A stretch of DNA of 64,000 bases from Chondrosia reniformis (GCA_947172415.1 OX359191.1:2356001-2420000), one strand, 5' to 3'. Positions 46,639 to 57,984 are shown, counted from the first letter of the stretch. Notes: generated by a model from the letters alone, not told the origin. Translations and numbers: made by a program.

Positions 46639-46749
46639 TTAATTTCCAGTGATGCATTTATACAGAACAACACAACAACAACAGCAATTACACATCCGAG
46701 TACAAAGGCTTTCTCCATTGCCTTCCTCGTGTCCATCCTCAAAGTTACC
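46639..46749 (-). CDS. Cys-rich terminal exon, type F, unit III
   Basis: GNFEDGHEEGNGESLCTRMC continues NCCCCCVVLYKCITGN-stop, 36 residues. This is the copy closest to type B in its tail. The acceptor is cctccag. Upstream the same frame stays open for about 15 more codons (HSKDSFKEELPEDLQ), so the exon may be longer here or the acceptor may have moved. The longer frame on this DNA (46853-46626) reads a different phase and I do not regard it as the gene. Confidence 0.58.
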   Translation of the reverse strand, partial: GNFEDGHEEGNGESLCTRMCNCCCCCVVLYKCITGN

Positions 46750-48016
46750 CTGGAGGTCCTCTGGAAGTTCTTCTTTGAAGCTGTCTTTTGAATGAAGGAT
46801 TTTTTATTCGAAACAAATGTGTCCCGGAATGTAATGTTTACAAGCTTTAACAAGTAAAGAAATTAAACCCTTGATTACATAGGCTATGCTAGACTCCATT
46901 AGGTTATTTGTCTTCGGCCCATGGACACTCTATCTACAAAATTATGCATCTTCTCTTCTTTTTTGGTGGGGTCTGGGTGTCTCCATAACCCTGCTGTACC
47001 ACCTTGTAATTCACTTGTCCTGTCAGTAGATCTATAGAATAGTACTATATACGTACCTACCAAGCCCAATTTCCTAATTAGGAACCTTTACTAAGATTCA
47101 GCTTGTTAACCTACCTGCCGGTACTACTTGATCATTCATTGAATATCACGTGCGTGCGTAGTCCTTTCCAGAAAAACAGTAACTATATATAGTATTTTAC
47201 TTTATTTGGTGTATATATATATATATATATTACATTAATATGCACGTCACTTGTAAAATGGATTCCTGGTTTGTTCTGCACTAAGTGCATTATGCCCTAG
47301 TGTCAAAGGTTTAGGGTTGGATAGATTTTGTAAAAGTTTTGTTTTATTCAAAGCACAAAATGAAGTATACTTGATGAATACTTGTAAACTGTTTTGAAGT
47401 TGTGTTTATAATGTATGTGGAACATGTTTGTGTAATTTCAGTGATTTCCAAAGTCATTCTATCAAATGTTCCACTGCCTGTGGTGTTCAATGAAAACGAC
47501 TTCCTAAGTTATCCACTAAGAGTCCCGTGGTTTCTCATATTTGCCATCTTACAAGATAACAGTAGTTTGTAACTTTTCAATTGCTGACATACAGTAGCAG
47601 GTAAATGTATTGAATGCAGTGATCCTTGCACAAAGTAGGCATCTGGTAAAGAGTGTATGCTAACCCTCATCTAAAGTTCACTATCAAAATTGTTGAGATT
47701 TTCTGCTACACTTTATAGGTATTAGCAATTTATTGTTAACACGTAAGAAGTATTAACATGAATAGATTGTTTTATTGGTGGCTACATTATATACGTAGCT
47801 TACAAAAAAGAACAAGATGCTACTTCACCAACAATCAAGTACAACACAGTGCATATCCATGTGTATTAGAAATCTTAGAAAGTGATCTACTTTTCAGATA
47901 CTGGACCCATGCAAGTTGCTTTGTAAAGAAATCTACTGATTTGTGTTAAGCTGTGTGAAGACTACTCTAAATTGCATGCTTTGTGGAGACTGCCTATCTA
48001 ATGTGTATTTTTCCAG
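46750..48016. other. Spacer, no confident gene
   Basis: AT-rich, with a TA run near 47212-47230. The 47758-47949 plus frame is not recognisable and has no good splice context. Confidence 0.4.
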
Positions 48017-48109
48017 AAATGTGAGTTGTTTCGATTGTTTCATGTGTTACAAGATAACACAACAGGAGCTGCAGCAGCCTCCACCATTAGAAGGTGTCTG
48101 GGTATTTCG
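48017..48109 (+). CDS. Candidate isolated 93-nt exon
   Basis: Lies between the acceptor gtgtatttttccag and donor TTTCG|GTAAGT. One frame is open (VSCFDCFMCYKITQQELQQP then PPLEGVWVFR), with a C-F-x-C-x-x-C spacing that recalls half a zinc-binding module. Neighbouring exons were not found. The opposite strand also has a short Cys-rich frame here, so strand is not certain. Confidence 0.35.
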
Positions 48110-48819
48110 GTAAGTAGCACAACCCACAAGTACCCTCTCTGCTCCAGGTACTTGTGCTGTAATTTGTTCAAGAAGTACTTCTTTCTAATATAGGTGTACA
48201 AACAAGTTTTCTTTTACTATTTAGTTGAAGTGTATACTTTACATACCCACACTGTAGTTACTCTAGTATGTAGTAAGAACCTAATGCATAATATATTTAC
48301 AAGAGCTATACAGTATGTGTAGGCTCCTCATGAAAGTGTGTACATGCCTCATAAGCACATAATGCTAGTAGCTCAGCATATGCATCCTGATCTATTTGAG
48401 AATAGGGCATTATTGCACCTATTTATCTTGAACACTAACTTATTAATAAACTAGTGTTGAATAGAAAGATGGGATTATGGTATAGCAACCACACCACTTT
48501 TCAGATCTCTATTGAACCTAACATAGCCTACTGATACACACCTAGTATACTGTAAGGCCTAGCCTTAGGAGTTCATCCAGAAAACCTACCATGGTAAACC
48601 TTTAGCAAGTAGAGTAGTATACTACAATTGATACTAAATTTGTATATATATACTTACAGGCATTATCCTTAATCAGAATTGGGATTATTATCTATACAAA
48701 ATAGAAATATTAATGGTGAGGTATCTGTCTTTAACTTTATACGCTTAGAAGCTTACCTCGGTGCGAGTTGTTGAAGTGTTTGATACGTATGTAATATGAC
48801 ATCACGCTTCCTGGTGTTA

Positions 48820-49935
48820 TTGCACTAAACCCAAGTTTGAATTTGCTTAATTTGGTTTCCAACCTTGTCATATACGTAATTATAGATAGTATTCATACTG
48901 GGGAATCCCTCAACCCCTAACCATTGACTATATCAAGTGGGCTTATTAGTGTATATATACGTATATAAAGGTTCCCCACTGGTTTTCTCTCTTAAGGCTT
49001 GAAGTCAAATTCATACCTCTGAGCTCTTATTTCTTCTGTTCTCTAGTTATTACGTCATATTAATTATGTTTTTGTATAGTCATATACTACTCTGTAAATA
49101 TTTCATCACGTAAATTTCTACTGAAATACAAAAATTATTATCTAAATTTAAAGGTTGGATGTTCTGGACAAAATGGATATTCCCTTGTCTTTCTTTCTTT
49201 GCAAGTCCTGCAGAGTGCTCTGTAGCAGCAACAGCCATAGCAGTAGTTCTTGACATCTTCTGTGCGCTTACAACTACTGCATACCATTACCAACGTTACC
49301 TACATATGTACATGTAGTGAGACTTTAAGAATATACTTTGATCTACAGGTTGTGCATAAAAGTGATAAATAAATAAATAGTAAAATGAAAGATTACTGTC
49401 ATTTAGACATGTAGTACATACACATGATAGAGTGCTAATTGATTATTTTCACACATATTGCATTGGAGATGATGATAGACAAGAGGTAAGTGTCATCAAG
49501 GCCAACCTTTTTTGCACTTTGCAAGTTATTTTGCCTATAGTTGGCTTCCTGAACTACTCCTGAAGTCAAGTCATCTCTTTCCTGTGATGAGATTAATAAT
49601 GTGGTATGCTTACAGAATGCACACTAATTCGTCCAATTAATCAAATATGTTAATAGTTATGGCATGCAATCAATACAATATTTAAGTAACAAATGATCAC
49701 TAGTACTTATAGTGTCTATACACTTCTATTACCGTGTTCTTTTTCTCATCCAATTCTTGTTCCTGGATATTTGGAAAAGAAGTAATTTTATACTGTGTAG
49801 CATTGTAGTAGTAGTAGTTGTAGTAGCATTGTTCTTCACACAAACCTAAAACTAAACATGTACTTACATTGGCCATATTGTTGCAGCTGTTTGTCTGTAG
49901 CAAAGTTGTCATTGTGAAATTTTTTGGCCCTATAT
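48820..49935. repeat. Triplicated segment, copy C
   Basis: Relative of 19714-20990 and 22085-23270, about 27 kb away. It carries the plus-strand hydrophobic block (MFWTKWIFPCLSFF, 49158-49318) and the minus-strand blocks described in the next entry. The middle minus frame remains open to a plausible stop only here. Confidence 0.62.
49435..49912 (-). CDS. Possible two-exon small protein
   Basis: Exon 1 (49912-49868) reads MTTLLQTNSCNNMAN and ends at the strong donor AAT|GTAAGT in phase 0. Exon 2 (49581-49435), after the acceptor cacag, reads ERDDLTSGVVQEANYRQNNL, QSAKKVGL, then a hydrophobic end (TYLLSIIISNAICV) and stop. Together they give 63 residues. Related sequence in copies A and B supports the exon edges, but the C-terminus differs in each. 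Exon 1 may be internal, since an acceptor-like tatatag lies just upstream. A small single-pass membrane protein is possible; no family recognised. Confidence 0.38.
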
Positions 49936-52565
49936 AAGCAAAAACTGCCACTAATTAACATATAATTACTTCAATATCCAGTATTCTCAGTGTATGATCC
50001 AAAAGCATTGCCTCGGTCCATTAACTGCAAGGTATAACTAATGAATAGTCTAACACACCATTTCCAACATGCTACGTCTGCTTTACAGTGAAGGTCTATA
50101 GGGAACTAAACCTAGTGAGAGCTTTGGCCGAGGATACAAGAGTTTCTCCTTCTCTACTAGACCAGACAGCTGTTTCTGAGAATTTCACCTTCATCAGTGA
50201 CCCTGAGAATCTCATGTTTCTCAGTTAGAGGGAATATTATAATACTTATATTAGTATGAACAGAAGAGGAGATCACGAATTGCATGATGCTACAACACCC
50301 CCAGTACGTTTTATTCGAATCCACTGCCAAAAAGTTTGAAGTCGCTACAATCACACAAAAGTCGCCAATGTCTCACGTTTCCTCTAGCGATAACTGTTGA
50401 ATTTCTAACATTCCAGTCGATTGGCCATGCGATTAGAGGCACACCTTTGAAAAAGAAGTTTAGTTACATGTGTCTGTACGCAGGTATTGAAAGACAGCGA
50501 TATTTTCTCGCGATGTGTAAAGAGCCCCTAGGCTAGAGCCTATGTATTAACGACTTTGCCTTTAAACCTAGCAAGAATATTTGGAACGCGGGGTAACTTG
50601 GAACAGATTTTTTAACTAGATCTCGCTGAACACGGGGTCTAGGTAGCATATTCTAGAAAAACGCTTGTCTTTAAATAGTCCGCACCAACAGCGCTCGTCC
50701 TGCTGTTAGAAGGTAAAGGTCAGTTTTGTTTCCAGTTACCCTGTCGTTCCAAATTACTAGAGATGACGGCAAGGGTATAAGGGCAAGGTACAATGTATGT
50801 TCCAGGCGTTGATTTACCTACGCTTGAAGTATCTAAATAGGCGATCGTAATCTGCCCGAAATTAGAGACCTGACCTACGGAATTTTAATCGCACCGCGTG
50901 ATGTTGCGGACTTATACTTAACTGGGAGTCCTGGAGTTAAGTCTCCTGTTGATACCCAAAGCTCTTTCTTGAAGAAATATACGTTATATCATCCTATATT
51001 AGCGTCATTTATATTCCATCGTATCGGCCCACTCAGTAACTTGGTTAGTTTTACCTCTACTGTTGTTCATCAAAACCACTGAATATCTTGTCACTTGGCT
51101 AGCCAAGCTCTAGACTGCCCGCATTAGCAAAAATGGTGCTAAAAGTCTCCCTTTGTGTGGTCTTAAGTTTGAATAGTTTATCAAAGGCAGCTAAGTGATT
51201 GCTGAACCCACCCAGGTGAAACACTTACATCTTGCGACATTTTCTTCACTATACAGTTGTGACTTACTAGTCTTTCAAGTGTCAATTTGTTATTTTCTTT
51301 TTGAAATCAGTATATTTCTTTCCCCTGGAACGGAAGTAAGTGACGTGTCCTAACGTCAGCTCTATTTATAACCCTTTAATACCCCATTGCAATTTAGCTG
51401 TATGCTAAGGGTTTAGAATGGATAGACTCCGAGTCGCCATCTGTTTATTTTAGGGAGGAGCCTATATCAGTATTAAATTTAAGTATGGATTACAGTTAGC
51501 TTCAGTGATATAGTGTACCATATAAAATGGTGCATTATTATATTGTAATGCACTATAGGGTCACTGGGAAGTACCAGATTAGAATTTATACATATACCTA
51601 TATAATACCATCATATACTTTACTTTCTGTACAGAATTATTGCCTTTTAAGGTTATAGCTTACTCGTAGAAGTGATATTCATGACTATCGGAACGCAGAA
51701 TTGTTTGTATTAGCATTGGACTATGAATTCACTTACTTTGAACTGGATAAACAGGGTCCTTTATGAGCTTCTTACACTACGCCAAGTTGTCTAGGATAGA
51801 GACCCAATGTGACGGTAACACCTTACTATTAGGCTGAGGTTAAAAAGAGGCCATTTCTTGAATTGATTTGTAATTTTACAATTAAGTGACTTCATTGTAA
51901 TGGATCAGTCACCTAATAGTGGGCTGGGCTATCTCCATGGTGGATGGAGGTCTTTGGATTTGTATGTATGTATGTAGTTTAAATCTAGTGTACATCATTG
52001 TATTCTAATCGTGGGATGGCTCATGTGTACATCATTGTATTGTTGTGCTAGCTAGCATTCTTGTATTTTCAAAGTAGATGGAAGTCACTTTTCTTTCTAG
52101 TACAATCTTTGCCATGTATATGAGTATGTATATGAGTATTATGCTTTCTGCTTTTACCTTTGCAGAGTTGCCTTCATATCAGACATCTCACCCAATAACA
52201 CATGGCTGTTCTGATGTGTATGACTGCTCTCGTGATAACAATGTGAATAGCCAGCTTTTTTTACACAATGCAAGATGCACAAATCACATTTATTTTGCAA
52301 GTTTTATTGTGTATTATACATACAAACACTTGCTCCGAAAATATACGAATATACATATGTACACCACTTCTTATCTTTGCATGGTTATAGCTTCTTCATA
52401 GAAACATTAAAACTATTAATCCACTTACTTTTAATGGCATAAATAGGGTCCTAATTGAGCTACATATGAGGTCACAAACATAAACGCACACACAATATAC
52501 AAAGGGTATAGTCAATAGTCATTCATTTTTCGGCGCACTTTTTCCATGAATCATCTTTTCACTCC
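49936..52565. other. Mostly unique spacer, no confident gene
   Basis: 50.3-51.4 kb is less AT-rich than its surroundings and free of recognised repeats, so it could be regulatory. The 52078-52401 plus frame begins in ATG/TAT repeats; its later part follows ttacctttgcag and might be a terminal exon (ELPSYQTSHPITHGCSDVYD), but nothing supports it further. Confidence 0.4.
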
Positions 52566-52800
52566 TGTAAATAGACCCAGAGGTCTTCATCAGCAATATG
52601 ATACAAGAGGAGAAGGGTGGTGTTTATATAGGAGTTGGTTGATAATATGCAATCATTAGTGCTTCAAAGCATTCCGCATCAAGTTGATGGTTATAGATTC
52701 GTGTGTAGAGCAGGTTCTGGTTAAAACATGTTGCAGTTGCTCAATGATCTCAGTATATATATATCCTATTATGATCGCAACAAATACCCCCTATCACTTC
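52566..52800 (-). ncRNA. Decayed hammerhead-like motif and associated repeat
   Basis: The minus strand keeps the CTGATGA box (52593-52587) and the helix II arms GACC/GGTC with the TCTG loop. GAAAC is replaced by TATTTAC, so the core is dead. Sequence 180 bp downstream on the plus strand (atgatcgcaacaaa, about 52771) is shared with the 10.5-kb relative, so both derive from one mobile family. Confidence 0.45.
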
Positions 52801-55300
52801 AGTCAATAATACATAGGTTTGCATGACATTGTACATGTTTCTCTTTATTTCTCAATCCTCCATCCCAAAGGACAAGGAGCTTCTCTTCCGCCTTTTCTCT
52901 ACTGGCAGCCAATTTATGACCACTGCAACCTATGTATATATGCTTTATTGAACATACGTATAATATGAATAAAATAAAAGCATTGAAAAAGAAGAGGTAA
53001 GGATGGCACTATTTGCTGAAGGCAATCATGAAAAGTAAGTGGTGGCAATGCTTCCCTACTCATGTTCCCCTCTCATAACTACAAGGATTGCCATTTACTA
53101 ATTTGTAGTGATTTTCTTTAGCAGACAAACTGATAATCCCAGACCCAGCCCTTTTCCGTTGAGAGAAGCCATCTGAACCATCAACCAGGAGAGCTGGGTA
53201 AATCTATGACTAATCAAAGATATAATCAAACCACAAGTAATTATAATCATTCAAATAAAGAGGTAAAAACAGAAAAGAAGTAGTTGCTGGGAATCTAAGT
53301 AGTATATAAATGACCACCAGTGCTATGCCATTGAGCTAAAATTGTTGTAGCATGTATGTATGTATACATCCCAATCCAGTTAACGTATATCAATCTTATA
53401 CAAAGCTTCTCATTGGATGGTTATACAAGGGAAGAAACAGCAGCTATGTGCAAAGTAACAGCATCTACGTATGTGCAAAGTATCAATCAGTGATAAGGTA
53501 TAACAGCCCCACCTCAAGCAGCACATCATATCTCCCTATTGTGCATCAGCACATTCAGTTTCAAGATTCTTACCAGTTTTGGATATACGTATGTACGTTA
53601 TCTTAAGTCGGTGGCAGGACCAGCTAATAGCTAGTATACTGCCTATCTAAATGTACGAGTCATCTGAAACATCGTAATCCTGGCATTATGATACTGTATA
53701 TGTGAAGAGCTTATTAATTTCCTGCCTCTAGTACTATAATATATCATTCAAATATTCATGATATGGCCCAGCGGAGAAAGAGTACATATGTACAAACTGA
53801 CTGTACAGTTATATATGTACCGTCACCCAAAGTTCTATAGTTGGTGTGTATATTTTAGTCCTGCATAGGTGTGGTTAAAAGTTTTGTTTTAAACTTTGTA
53901 TATAGTAACTCAATAAATACATATATACTATGATCATGAATACCACCCAAATTATGGATATGCATGCACACATATATGTTCAGTATCATTAGTTGTGAAA
54001 ATAGATAAGGCTTTTAATTCTTTAATCTCATTTTGATGTTACTTAACATGGCCGACACTAAAAGTGTTAACTCTAACTTGTAATCATTTATTTTACCGAA
54101 CCTGTATGTACGTAGTTCTCCAAAGTGTGATGACAGCAAGATAAAATATTCACCAGAACAGCCACCATGCATGCACCCCCGAAACCCCCCTGGCTGGATA
54201 ACTATATAGTCAGGTATATATACTATATATTACATAGTGAATAATCACCGGAAGTTATTACATATGGACCAACGTTCCAATTAGGATCTCACCTCCCAGG
54301 TTGCCATTTTAATATACATACGTACATGTACAGATCTTCATTTGCAGCTAGCCAAGATAAACTTTAAATGGCTGGTCTGGCATAAGTTTAATTGGTTTAT
54401 CGTCAACCTTTACAGGTTAAATTAAGTGTAATTAACTCCTCTTTTATAGTCTATATGCACACGTACATGTACGTACATTATATACATAATACAACATCAT
54501 GATCATTAAATTATGGGATGCAGATCATCTCAGAAACATTGTATATATAAGAAATATTACAAATTTTATCTAATTGCTCAGCATACAGCAAGTCAAACAA
54601 ACTGTTAACTGAAACTAAGGGTTCTTGCTTTTCCTTCTACTTGGAGTCTTTCTCAGTGGAGTATGGTATAGTAAAGCATGATATGTTGAAAAAGGTAGAC
54701 ACTTGTCTACAGACTTTACAAGCATACACCAACAGGTCGATCACAATGAAGACCTTCAATAAGAAAGTAAAGAATCAGTCATAATAAGAGACATTTATAC
54801 AAAATATCTACCGCACAGGGAATTATGAACATGTGAAAGATGTACATCTACGTACATATGTGCAATTGACAGAGCTAAAATGTAAAAATACTATATTACA
54901 ATACATGGTATGTAAATCAGTCACAATGTAGAGTGCATACCATTGCAGCTATAGGATGCATTTAACCCTAAAACTTTAAAAAGTGATCTAATCTAAATGT
55001 TAGTAGTTTCTACTGAAAACTGATTAGAATCATTATAGCAAATGTAATCAAGAATGCAAAAACGCATATGTACGTATATACACATGTAGTTGGTACATAC
55101 AACCATCATGATAATAGGAAGTATAGTTTATGAAAGTGTTTGGATTTGAAGTTTCATGTACCTATGTATATACATTCAGTATTCAGTAGCATATTTCCAG
55201 CACCTATGTACACGTGGTAATGCTATAAGGACATTACATACGTAGCTGTACAACAATTGCATGCATGCAGATGCTTGATTGTGAAGCCAAATGATACCTT
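52801..55300. other. AT-rich spacer with SINE scrap
   Basis: A tRNA-like SINE head lies on the minus strand near 53278-53345. No exon with credible splice sites was found. Confidence 0.4.
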
Positions 55301-55407
55301 ATCTTTGAAATGGTTCATCTTTGGTTTTTGAAGCATCAAAGATGCATTTTTTTAGAAGTGGAATATTTTGATATGGGCTCTTCAGTGGATGAACCATTTC
55401 AAAGCTA
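55301..55407. repeat. Imperfect inverted repeat, 19-bp arms
   Basis: atctttgaaatggttcatc at the left and its near-complement at 55388-55407 enclose about 68 bp that also contain smaller self-complementary stretches. Possibly a small MITE. Confidence 0.5.
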
Positions 55408-55519
55408 AGATTGCTACAGTTAAAAGAAATCCCTACCATCTAACCAAATGCCGTATTTCTTAGCTTCAACTAACACTATGTTATGGAACCTACGTATGAC
55501 ACAACCACCTTAATATCAT

Positions 55520-56716
55520 CATCATCATCATTCAATAATGGCAAAATCTCCTATGCAGGAGGTAGCCTGATATACATAGGGTTGTAGCATTGCGTGTCTA
55601 AAGCATTCATGTTCCTTAGTCAATATGTTAACTATAAATGAGTCATTTATTTAAAATTATCTGTCCACCGCTTCTTTGGTCTTCCTCTAGGTCTCTTCCC
55701 TGTCATTTCTTCTTCCTACACTTGCTTCACCAATCGGTCTGTATTCATTTCCTCCATCTTCACCTTCCAACTTCTTTGGTTCTCCTTCACCATATCTACT
55801 ACTGCTTCCTGTCCAAGTGATCTCCTCACATCTTCATTTCTAACGCTGTCCAGCCTTGACACACCTTCCACTCTCCTTAAAAACATCATTTCAGATGCCT
55901 GTAACTTGCTTTCATGTCTTCTCTGCATGGTCCAGGTCTCGCAGCCATAGATGAGGGTAGGCACCACCATTGCATTGAATACCCTCAACTTAGTTTTCTT
56001 CAGTAACTCTCTTCTTTCAAGCACCTCCTTCCTCATAGCACCTACCACCTTTGCTGCTGCCCCCACGCGCTGTTCAATTTCTTCATCACATAACCCATCT
56101 GAACTGACCATTACTCCTAGGTACTTCAGCTTCTTGACAGTTTCAATGTCTTCACCTTCTATGTTCAGGTTACAATCCTCTTCTGTCCTACTCACCATCA
56201 TCACCTTTGTCTTCCCCAGGTGCATCTTCATTCCCCACTTATCCATCACTTTCTTCATCTCACCCAAGTTTGTCTGCATATCTTCCTCCTTCTCCGTCAC
56301 CATCACTATATCATCCGCAAAAAGTATCAGCTGCACGTTGGTAGTTGTTAGCTGAACCCCACCCTGTAACTTCTCCATTGTTTCTCTCCTTATTCCATCC
56401 ATAAACACATTAAACAGCCATGGCGACATCACACACCCCTGCCTCACTCCTTGGGTAATGGGGAACCACCCAGACACTTTCCCACTAGTACGCACACATG
56501 CTTGGCTCCCTAGGTACATGGACTGAATGGCTCTCAATAGGCCTCCCTGAATTCCATAACTTTCCAGCACCTGCCATAGCCTATCTCTACTGACCTTATC
56601 ATATGCCTTCTCCAGATCTATGCACGCTATTACCATCTGCTTGTTCTTCTCCAACACTTTCTCACTTAGCTGCCTAATTGTAAAGATCTGATCTCCACAA
56701 CCTCTTCCTCGCCTAA
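55520..56716 (-). mobile_element. 5'-truncated RTE-like LINE with 17-bp target duplication
   Basis: Flanked by aaccaccttaatatcat at 55503-55519 and 56717-56733. An (ATC)n tract at the left is the 3' tail on the minus strand. The minus frame (56657-55716, extendable upstream to about 56716) encodes RT with IDLEKAYDKVSRDRLW, GVRQGCVMSPWLFNVFMD, LILFADDIVMVTEKEED and a C-terminal region (LIYGCETWTM). It is the same family as 28717-30884, with which it also shares the 3' block ctcctatgcaggaggtagcc. The element is truncated just before RT motif 2, so it is not autonomous, but the remaining frame is intact for over 310 codons, so it is fairly young. Confidence 0.9.
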
Positions 56717-57031
56717 AACCACCTTAATATCATTATTTAATTATTTCATAACACAAAACCAGGTCACTTTAACACAATCCATTATGTACATACATTCTTT
56801 CAACATTTTTGAGTTTACAAATACGTATTTCTTCATACTTTCAAAAGTCTACATCAAATATATGACCTTCTGATATAATATACACAGCAAGATAGCTACC
56901 AATGGTATGAATGTCTGTATAGTACTACAGTTTGAGAAGGTCCTTTGGTGGGTGATTCAAATGTGGTTGTAGTAACATGCTCAGAACAGATGTTGCCATA
57001 AAGCTATTGTAAGTGAACATGGGGGGGTGGT

Positions 57032-57112
57032 GGGACACCAAAGATGGTGTTGTTTTGCATCAGACATGTCACACGTGTCTGATGCAAAACAACACCATTC
57101 CAATAGTGTCCA
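57032..57112. repeat. Long hairpin
   Basis: An arm starting atggtgttgttttgcatcag (57044) pairs with its complement ending at about 57098. An outer ggacac/gtgtcc pair extends it. About 28 bp of the inner arm match with one mismatch. Confidence 0.75.
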
Positions 57113-57172
57113 GGAATGCAAAGTTTCATGGTATCTATAGAACTGAAACAGTATAACTAGATCAATATTACC

Positions 57173-57564
57173 TGTTATACAGTACAACATACCCCAATCC
57201 TGTTGTACAGTACAACATACCCCAAGCCTGTTGTACAGTACAACATACCCCAATCCTGTTGTACAGTACAACATACCCCAATCCTGTTGTACAGTACAAC
57301 ATACCCCAATCCTGTTATACAGTACAACATACCCCAATCCTGTTGTACAGTACAACATACCCCAATCCTGTTGTACAGTACAACATACCCCAATCCTGTT
57401 GTACAGTACAACATACCCCAATCCTGTTGTACAGTACAACATACCCCAATCCTGTTGTACAGTACAACATACCCCAATCCTGTTGTACAGTACAACATAC
57501 CCCAATCCTGTTATACAGTACAACATACCCCAATCCTGTTATACAGTACAACATACCCCAATCC
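57173..57564. repeat. 28-bp minisatellite, 14 units
   Basis: Exactly 392 bp, with unit tgttgtacagtacaacatac followed by cccaatcc. Units differ almost only at one position (tgttgt or tgttat). The unit contains the palindrome tgttgtacagtacaaca (near). Because 28 is not a multiple of 3 and the unit lacks stops, several frames on both strands stay open; these are artefacts of the repeat. Confidence 0.97.
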
Positions 57565-57938
57565 GAAAATGTATTGATTTTAGAGGATAAAAGATTCAAT
57601 TAATAAATTGTACAATAACCATCTGAATCTAAGGAGATGTCTGGCCATGATAGATGTAGTAGCTAATATATAAAATTTGCAATGAACAGCATAAAATACG
57701 TATGTGTAGGTATTCAACTAATTACGACTTACTGGACCTACATACCTCAACATGGCAAATGCATATGTACATATGTACATACATACCTACATAGCATGTA
57801 TACGTACATGCATCTAAAGTCACACTAATTCGGTAAATGTAATATACGTACTTTCATATGTACACTTGCCTGACTAACTACGTAATTAACATACAGGATT
57901 CACAGAAGATCAAGATAAAGAAAAGACAAAGACTCCCA

Positions 57939-57984
57939 GGATCACTGATGAAGGGTGGAATTCCCAGAAACGGCTGTCTGACCC
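57939..57984 (+). ncRNA. Hammerhead-ribozyme-like motif, near-complete
   Basis: Order: helix I 5' strand GGATCA (57939-57944); CTGATGA (57945-57951); A; helix II GGG (57953-57955), 7-nt loop, CCC (57963-57965); A; GAAA (57967-57970); helix III AC, loop GGCT, GT (57971-57977, partly sharing the core); C at 57978, the expected cleavage position; helix I 3' strand TGACCC (57979-57984), pairing at five of six positions. This is the type I layout. The deviation is an A-A pair where the first helix II pair is usually G-C. It overlaps, antisense, the final codons of the phosphotransferase gene (stop at 57942). Confidence 0.6.

Larger units (their letters stand above)
36667..46749. repeat. Tandem array of about 1.2-1.8-kb units (three full, several partial)
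   Basis: In each full unit the plus-strand order is: B exon with conserved 3' flank, donor-side block, a block with the shared phrase caccctctggcctctacaat, a block with ccccatgtagactg, then the F exon. Unit I is 37.93-39.06 kb, unit II 42.94-44.71 kb, unit III 45.25-46.76 kb. Partial units lie near 36.7-37.3, 39.5 and 41.7-42.1 kb. Conservation extends into non-coding blocks, so duplication is fairly recent. Confidence 0.8.

Noticed and set aside
46626-46853. 75-residue minus ORF ending in a TM-like segment, with shorter relatives at 38925-39044 and 44572-44688
   Set aside because: At first this looked like a micro-protein family. The frame is not continuous with the acceptor (a TAG intervenes in the 44.6-kb copy), whereas another frame gives the conserved Cys-cluster tail in all copies.
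48030-48105. Minus-strand Cys-rich frame (GGGCCSSCCVIL)
   Set aside because: Resembles the array tails, but it has no good acceptor in phase and lies opposite an exon with stronger splice sites.
55638-56355. Plus-strand ORFs of 60 and 134 residues
   Set aside because: Antisense of the RTE-like reverse transcriptase.
56981-57603. Six long ORFs on both strands
   Set aside because: They are translations of the 28-bp minisatellite, whose unit lacks stop codons; the peptide simply repeats.
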